Below, in pieces: positions 32,044-36,365 of a stretch of DNA of 36,365 nucleotides (its first letter is position 1; each line of letters starts with the position of its first letter). A program made the position numbers and the translations under genes. The notes under the pieces are model-generated. The model searched no databases and was not told the origin of the DNA. It saw only the letters and a list, made by a program, of their open reading frames with translations. The stretch covers positions 1 to 36,365 of the forward strand of contig CAKPGD010000007.1 of NCBI GenBank assembly GCA_934154515.1. The letters are read 5' to 3'. This stretch comes from an uncultured Clostridia bacterium. Lineage in GTDB: Bacteria > Bacillota > Clostridia > TANB77 > CAG-508.

Positions 32044-32616
32044 ATGAATAAAACCAAAAGAAAAATATTTGAAACATCAATGAAACTCTTTGCAGAAAAA
32101 GGATATGATGCCACTAGCATAGAAGAAATAACAGCAACTGTTGGAGTAGCAAAAGGAACATTATACTATCATTTTTCTGGAAAAGAGGAAATATTTAAGT
32201 TCCTTGTAGAAGAAGGTGTAAAGCTTTTAAAAAACAGTATAGAAATTAAAACAGAAAAATTAACTAATAATGTAGATAAAATAAGAGCAATAGTACTAAT
32301 AGAAATAAAAATACTAGTTAAATATGAAAGTTTTATGACAATTATATTAAGTGAAATATGGGGAACAGGAACAAGGTCAAAAATGTGTAGAGACTATGTT
32401 TTTGAATATATACAAATGATACAAGAAATAGTAGAAGAAGGAATAGAAAAAGGTGAAATAATACAAGCAGATCCAAACGTAATTGCATCAGGAATATTCG
32501 GCTTTGTATGCTCAAGCTTAATATATAAATTGAGAAGAGAAAAAAATATAGAAGTTCCAGAACTATTTAAAGAAATAGATAAATCATTTATATTAAAATT
32601 AAAAAAGGAGAATTAA
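32044..32616 (+). CDS. TetR/AcrR family transcriptional regulator
   Basis: A 190-residue repressor. The N-terminal helix-turn-helix (about 8-52) is canonical: KIFETSMKLFAEKGYDATSI, then ITATVGVAKGTLYYHFSGKE. The C-terminal half is the ligand-binding, dimerising helical domain, ending in an FGFVCSSLIYKL helix. Its stop is two bases before the acyl-CoA synthetase start, and that gene's ribosome site lies in its last codons, so the pair is co-expressed. This suggests control by a fatty acid or acyl-CoA, as with FadR-type TetR proteins of Bacillus; this is inference from the neighbour. GAGGG precedes ATG 32044. Confidence 0.88.
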   Translation: MNKTKRKIFETSMKLFAEKGYDATSIEEITATVGVAKGTLYYHFSGKEEIFKFLVEEGVKLLKNSIEIKTEKLTNNVDKIRAIVLIEIKILVKYESFMTIILSEIWGTGTRSKMCRDYVFEYIQMIQEIVEEGIEKGEIIQADPNVIASGIFGFVCSSLIYKLRREKNIEVPELFKEIDKSFILKLKKEN

Positions 32617-32618
32617 AA

Positions 32619-34478
32619 ATGAGAATATTAAAAGATTTTGAAATACCTAAATTTAAATTTAAGAAAATCCAAATGAAAAACGTAGAAAACATAGATGAAG
32701 TAAAAGTAAACTATGATGAACTAAAAAAAGCCGGAGAAAAAATAAAACATAGAGAATACGTAAAAACAAATTATAAAACAATAAAAGAAGTTTTTGACAA
32801 AGTAAGAGTAGAATATGCAGAAAGACCATTTATATTAGAAAAGTTTAATCTAAAAGGAGAATTCACAACAATAACATACAAAGAATTCGCAGATGATGTA
32901 ATAGGACTTGGAACAGCTCTAACAAAAAAATATAATCTAAAAGATGAAAGAGTAGTAATAATAGGAGAAAATACATATCATTGGTATGTTACATATATGG
33001 CATTAGTATGTGGTGCAGGACTAGCAGTTCCAGTAGATAAAGAATTACCAGTAAACGAAATAGAAAACGTAATAAGCCGTTCAAAAGCAACAGTAGTTGT
33101 ATACTCTACAAAGAAAAAAGATGTAATAAAAAAAGTAGAAAATAATTTACCATCAGTAAAATACTTTATGCAAATGAATTCAGATGATGAACTACAAGGA
33201 AGAGAAGTTGGTTTAAATACTGTAATAAAACAAGGTAAAGAAATAGTACAAAAAGGAGATAATTCTTACGAAAAAATAGAAATAGATCCAGAAGAATTTA
33301 AAGTACTAATATTCACATCAGGGACAACATCAAATGCAAAAGGAGTTATGATAAATAACATAAATTTAGTAGAAAATATAAATGCAGTAAGTACATACGT
33401 ATATCTTGACCAAAAAGATAGATTATTCTCTGTTTTACCATTACACCATACATATGAATGTTCAATAGGATTTTTACTACCAATGGCTAATGGTTGCTCA
33501 ATAGCAGTATGTCAAGGACTAAAATATATAGTACCAAATTTACAAGAAACAAAACCAACAGCCTTAATAGCAGTACCATTATTAATAGAAAGTTTATATA
33601 AAAAAATAAATAAAACAATAGAAAAAAGTGGAAAAGCAGCACTTGTAAATTCTATGATACATGTAAGTAATGCATTAAAAACAGTAGGAGTAGATATAAA
33701 AAGAAAAGTATTCAATGAAATATATGAAAATTTAGGAGGAAACATAAGAATTATAGTTTCAGCAGCTGCTCCAATAGATCCAAAAGTAGGAAAATGGATA
33801 CAAGACATAGGAATAAGCTTCTTACAAGGATATGGTCTTACAGAAACAGCTCCAATAGCTGCATTAACACCAGAATATGACCCTAGAGTAGGTTCAGCAG
33901 GAAAAGCAGTAAATTGTTCAGAACTAAGAATAGATAATCCTAATGAAAAAGGAGAAGGAGAAGTCTTAATAAAAAGTAAAACATTAATGATAGGATACTA
34001 TGAAAATAAAGAAGCAACAGATGAAGTAATAGAAATAGATGAAAACGGAGATAGATGGTTCCATTCAGGAGATGTAGGATACTTAGACAAAGACGGATTC
34101 TTATATATAACAGGAAGAACAAAAAATGTAATAGTAACACAAAACGGAAAAAATATATACCCAGAAGAAATAGAACTACTATTAGGTGATGTAAAAGAAA
34201 TTAAAGAATGTATGGTATATGGTAAAGAAGTAGAAGGCGAAAAAGAACTTATAATCACAGTAAAAGTTATACCAAATATGGAAGAAATAGAAGCAAAATA
34301 TGGAAAGAATTTAACAGAAGAACAAGTACATGACATTATATGGGAAGAAATAAAAAAAGTAAATCACCAACTAACATCTTATAAAGCAATAAAAAGACTA
34401 GAAATCAAAAAAGGCGAATTCGAAAAAACAACTACAATGAAAATAAAAAGATTTGCAGAAATAAATAAAGATAAATAA
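32619..34478 (+). CDS. AMP-dependent long-chain fatty acid-CoA ligase (FadD-like)
   Basis: Activates a carboxylic acid, probably a long-chain fatty acid, as acyl-AMP and then acyl-CoA. The 619-residue ANL-family enzyme has P-loop LIFTSGTTSNAKGVM (A3), the HHTYE block (A4-like, LPLHHTYECSIG), FLQGYGLTETAPIAAL (A5), WFHSGDVGYLDKDGFLYITG (A7/A8), RTKNVIVTQNGKNIYPEEIE and the C-terminal catalytic Lys region GEFEKTTTMKIKR. The N-terminus (1-75) is longer and more basic than in classical FadD. No beta-oxidation genes are nearby, so recycling of fatty acids into lipid is as likely as degradation. Followed by a perfect terminator. Confidence 0.88.
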   Translation: MRILKDFEIPKFKFKKIQMKNVENIDEVKVNYDELKKAGEKIKHREYVKTNYKTIKEVFDKVRVEYAERPFILEKFNLKGEFTTITYKEFADDVIGLGTALTKKYNLKDERVVIIGENTYHWYVTYMALVCGAGLAVPVDKELPVNEIENVISRSKATVVVYSTKKKDVIKKVENNLPSVKYFMQMNSDDELQGREVGLNTVIKQGKEIVQKGDNSYEKIEIDPEEFKVLIFTSGTTSNAKGVMINNINLVENINAVSTYVYLDQKDRLFSVLPLHHTYECSIGFLLPMANGCSIAVCQGLKYIVPNLQETKPTALIAVPLLIESLYKKINKTIEKSGKAALVNSMIHVSNALKTVGVDIKRKVFNEIYENLGGNIRIIVSAAAPIDPKVGKWIQDIGISFLQGYGLTETAPIAALTPEYDPRVGSAGKAVNCSELRIDNPNEKGEGEVLIKSKTLMIGYYENKEATDEVIEIDENGDRWFHSGDVGYLDKDGFLYITGRTKNVIVTQNGKNIYPEEIELLLGDVKEIKECMVYGKEVEGEKELIITVKVIPNMEEIEAKYGKNLTEEQVHDIIWEEIKKVNHQLTSYKAIKRLEIKKGEFEKTTTMKIKRFAEINKDK

Positions 34479-34525
34479 CATAAAAAATACATTTCTTTTT
34501 AGAAATGTATTTTTTATGTGTTTTC
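34479..34525 (+). terminator. Terminator after the acyl-CoA synthetase gene
   Basis: A perfect 18-bp stem (34479-34496 against 34501-34518) with a TTTT loop; internal T-run in the descending arm. Confidence 0.85.
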
Positions 34526-34680
34526 AAAAAAGATTTATTGAAAAAAATAGAAAATGTTTTTACAAAATGATTTATAATAAGAGTAATTATAATAAGAATT
34601 ATAAGAGTTTTGCAATAAAAATTATAAAAATTAAAAAAATATAAAAATTTTATAAGAAAAAATATAAAAAATAATTAAAG

Positions 34681-34748
34681 TATTATAAAAAAATATTATA
34701 AAAATATTATAAAAATATTATAAAAATATTATAAAAATATTATAAAAA
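34681..34748 (+). repeat. 11-bp tandem repeat TATTATAAAAA
   Basis: Five exact copies of TATTATAAAAA at 34694-34748, preceded by a 13-base variant at 34681-34693. A5 tracts recur every 11 bp, close to the helical repeat, so the DNA should be intrinsically bent; the copy number is likely unstable. Confidence 0.85.
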
Positions 34749-34934
34749 TATCTAGCAAAAAAACAAAATTCACATAAAAATAAAACACGCAAAAATAGAA
34801 AAATAGCCAACTTAAAAAGTTGAACAAAAAAATAAAAACAACATAAAGATGTTACAAAGATATTACGTATATTACGAAAATAAAATACAATTATTACAAT
34901 TCTATAAAAATTTACGGAAATAAGCATTTGAGTC

Positions 34935-34963
34935 TTGACAGACATAAAAAGTTGTATTAAAAT
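34935..34963 (+). promoter_or_regulatory. SigmaA promoter of the 35065 gene
   Basis: TTGACA (34935-34940), 17-base spacer, TAAAAT (34958-34963), giving a leader of about 95 bases. Confidence 0.8.
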
Positions 34964-35064
34964 AAGTTTGAAGTCGAAAAATGTTATATTATAAATCCTA
35001 TTGTAATTTCATTATAGAAATTAACAATTAAGTATAAACGTAGGAAAAAAAAGGAGGGTTTACA

Positions 35065-35955
35065 ATGTCTAGATCTGGCATAGTAAATGTGAGAATGGTA
35101 ATCACAGAAGAAAAAATCTTATCAAATATAGATAAGATACAAAAATTAATTAATCCAAAAAGTAAGAAACAAATCGTTCAATTAGATGATGATGCTTATT
35201 TTAAAGACTTAATTGAATCAGTAAAAACATATTTAGTAGAATATCCAAAAAAGAAGAACTTTCCACCAGCAGTATATAAAGCAGCTTATGAATTAGTTGA
35301 ATTTGCAACAAATCAATTTGAAGAAAATACAAAAAAAATAGAAGATTTAATTCGTCAAAGAGAAGCTAACATTGCAACAGCAGCTAAATTAAAAGATACT
35401 TTAGAAATAATATCTGAAAAAGAAGAAGGTTGGAAAAATACTTTAAAAGAAGCAAACGATATATATACAGAAGATATAGTAGAAGCATTAACAGTCATAG
35501 GAAAAGCAAGAAGTAAAGAAACACAAAACTATGAAGACGCTATAAAATTAGTAAATGCTAGAATAGTAAATCTAGAATCTAACTTACATATAGAAATAGA
35601 TATGGAAAGAATAGAAGATAGATCAAAAGCTTTAAGTTATATTGGAATAGAAATAGCAGATGCATTAAAATTAATTCCAACACCAGTAGAAGAAGTTAAA
35701 GGCGAAGAAGTACAAACAATAGTAGAAGATACAGTAAATTCAAATGTTGGAAAAATAGTGGAAGATAATGTACAAAATGTTGTAGAAGAAAAATCTGCAG
35801 AAGCATATACACAAGAAACTACATTTGAAGTAAAACCTTCATTATGGCAAAGAATTAAAGAAAGTAAAATTGGTAGAGCAATACGTTATGCATTCAGAGT
35901 TAGAATAGTACTTGACGTACCAGCATTACCAGAAGCAAGAGATAACAATAATTAG
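35065..35955 (+). CDS. Coiled-coil protein of unknown function
   Basis: I do not recognise this 296-residue protein. It has no signal peptide or membrane helix. Residues 1-75 are mixed (MVITEEKILSNIDKIQKLI, YFKDLIESVKTYLVEYPKKK), 80-190 are a long coiled coil (EENTKKIEDLIRQREANIAT), and 205-255 are an acidic Val/Glu-rich linker with repeated VEDTVNSN / VEDNVQNV units. Residues 260-285 form a basic amphipathic helix, SLWQRIKESKIGRAIRYAFR, that could touch membrane or nucleic acid, followed by a short tail. A strong promoter, a strong AAGGAGGG site and mixed codons such as CGT suggest high expression. A structural or scaffold role is a guess. Confidence 0.7.
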   Translation: MSRSGIVNVRMVITEEKILSNIDKIQKLINPKSKKQIVQLDDDAYFKDLIESVKTYLVEYPKKKNFPPAVYKAAYELVEFATNQFEENTKKIEDLIRQREANIATAAKLKDTLEIISEKEEGWKNTLKEANDIYTEDIVEALTVIGKARSKETQNYEDAIKLVNARIVNLESNLHIEIDMERIEDRSKALSYIGIEIADALKLIPTPVEEVKGEEVQTIVEDTVNSNVGKIVEDNVQNVVEEKSAEAYTQETTFEVKPSLWQRIKESKIGRAIRYAFRVRIVLDVPALPEARDNNN

Positions 35956-36072
35956 TAAAAGCAAAATCTAAAACCAACAGTAAACAATTAAAGAGTTAAT
36001 TAATTGTTAATAATTATTAATTACTAAAAAAAAGTAAAAGGTAAATTTAAGTTAGATTGTAAAAAAATAAAA

Positions 36073-36117
36073 AATCAAAATGAAATATCCTAAAAAGGAT
36101 GTTTCATTTTGAAAAAA
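36073..36117 (+). terminator. Terminator after the 35065 gene
   Basis: TCAAAATGAAATATCCT (36075-36091) pairs with 36096-36112 (one G-U) around an AAAA loop. The flanking bases are A-rich rather than a T-run, so it may work better on the opposite strand. Confidence 0.65.
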
Positions 36118-36245
36118 ATAAAATAAAAAATAGTAAATTAATCTATAAAAATAGCAATAAAAAATATAATATTAACTGATTTTATTAGAAAAAACAATAA
36201 CTTCAAAAAAAGACAAAAATTTTTATAAAAATTTTAAAATAAGTA

Positions 36246-36274
36246 TTGACAATATTAATAAAGTTTTGTATAAT
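36246..36274 (+). promoter_or_regulatory. SigmaA promoter of the tRNA
   Basis: TTGACA (36246-36251), 17-base spacer, TATAAT (36269-36274): full consensus, 20 bases before the tRNA. Confidence 0.9.
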
Positions 36275-36293
36275 AAAAATTGCGTTAGGAAAT

Positions 36294-36365
36294 GCTCCCT
36301 TAGCTCAGTTGGTCAGAGCAACCGGCTCATAACCGGTGGGTCCAAGGTTCGAATCCTTGAGGGAG
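36294..36365 (+). tRNA. tRNA-Met (CAU), 3' end cut by the window
   Basis: Acceptor GCTCCCT (36294-36300), D arm GCTC...GAGC, anticodon stem CCGGC/... with anticodon CAT (36328-36330), variable loop, T arm CAAGG-TTCGAAT-CCTTG, and AGGGAG of the 3' acceptor strand at the window edge; one paired base, the discriminator and any CCA are missing. The regular D loop and A/T-type features fit elongator tRNA-Met; tRNA-Ile2 with a lysidine-modified CAU cannot be fully excluded. It is not the initiator type, since the G-C triplets at the base of the anticodon stem are absent. Confidence 0.9.

Larger units (their letters stand above)
34526..35064 (+). other. Long AT-rich non-coding spacer upstream of an unknown gene
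   Basis: No gene is seen. It contains the 11-bp tandem repeat (34681-34748), scattered TTACAA/TTACGT-type hexamers between 34852 and 34917 (some 11 apart), a SigmaA promoter at 34935-34963 and a strong AAGGAGGG ribosome site (35051-35058). The whole region is probably curved and serves as an upstream control region. Confidence 0.5.

Noticed and set aside
34681..34748. The 11-bp repeat as a CRISPR array or plasmid iteron origin
   Set aside because: No spacers, no cas genes, no replication initiator gene nearby; units are pure A/T.
36294..36365. Initiator tRNA-fMet
   Set aside because: The acceptor begins with a paired G-C and the anticodon stem lacks the three G-C pairs of initiators; elongator Met (or Ile2) fits better.

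Overview
The window is chromosomal DNA from a very AT-rich, spore-forming low-GC Gram-positive, most likely an anaerobic member of the Clostridia (possibly one of the uncultured gut lineages). The basis is the A/T-dominated codon use (AGA arginine, ATA isoleucine), strong AGGAGG-type ribosome binding sites, TTGACA-17-TATAAT promoters and a full set of endospore genes (spoIIID, yabG, a SipL-like protein, yunB, spoVAC/D/E, sleB). I see no phage, insertion sequence, CRISPR array or plasmid function. Most of the window is core genome in short operons separated by clear hairpin terminators.

Layout. 1-430 holds no gene. 429-3752 carries small housekeeping genes: a class I glutamine amidotransferase (peptidase C26), a nitroreductase 3' remnant, peptide deformylase, TspO, a very short WYL regulator and a Ham1/RdgB-type NTPase. 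3909-8190 is a sporulation block: spoIIID, yabG, veg, a SipL-like DUF3794+LysM protein and yunB. After a GNAT acetyltransferase, a minus-strand operon (11275 back to 9176) runs dodecin, spoVAC, spoVAD, spoVAE. Then come a GH18/SH3 hydrolase, an unrecognised Rossmann-like protein, greA, deoD (minus strand), a pilin-like protein with a hypervariable-looking C-terminus, pyrG and sleB. 19810-24659 holds yqeG, a prepilin peptidase, an M24 aminopeptidase with efp, a coiled-coil zinc-ribbon protein, ssrA (tmRNA, minus strand) and rsmD. 24667-30568 covers a coiled-coil protein and the division/cell-wall operon ftsE-ftsX, two tandem M23 endopeptidases and a CtpA/B protease. 30898-34478 has an mreB homologue and a TetR plus acyl-CoA synthetase pair. 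The end has a 546-base AT-rich spacer with an 11-bp tandem repeat, a conserved-looking protein of unknown function and a tRNA(CAU) that runs off the window.

How the genes fit together. Spore formation and germination are served by SpoIIID (mother-cell regulator), YabG and the SipL-like protein (coat), SpoVA (dipicolinate channel) and SleB (cortex lysis). FtsEX probably controls the two coiled-coil M23 hydrolases through their conserved coiled-coil tip. The prepilin peptidase at 20321 is a plausible processing enzyme for the pilin-like protein at 16013.

Most notable observations: (1) the last ~75 codons of the pilin-like gene hold a GC-rich block with many different C-ending codons inside a YWLASR...LRP frame, which looks like the variable region of a diversity-generating retroelement target, with no reverse transcriptase or template repeat in the window; (2) four genes have their Shine-Dalgarno inside or against the 3' arm of a hairpin just upstream, three of them terminator-like with the start codon at or near the end of the U-tract; (3) arrays of TTACAA/TTAACA hexamers spaced mostly 11 bp apart lie upstream of rsmD and, inverted, of veg, as expected of an OmpR/PhoB-type operator; (4) a dodecin gene heads the spoVA operon. 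All calls come from reading the sequence; no database search was run.
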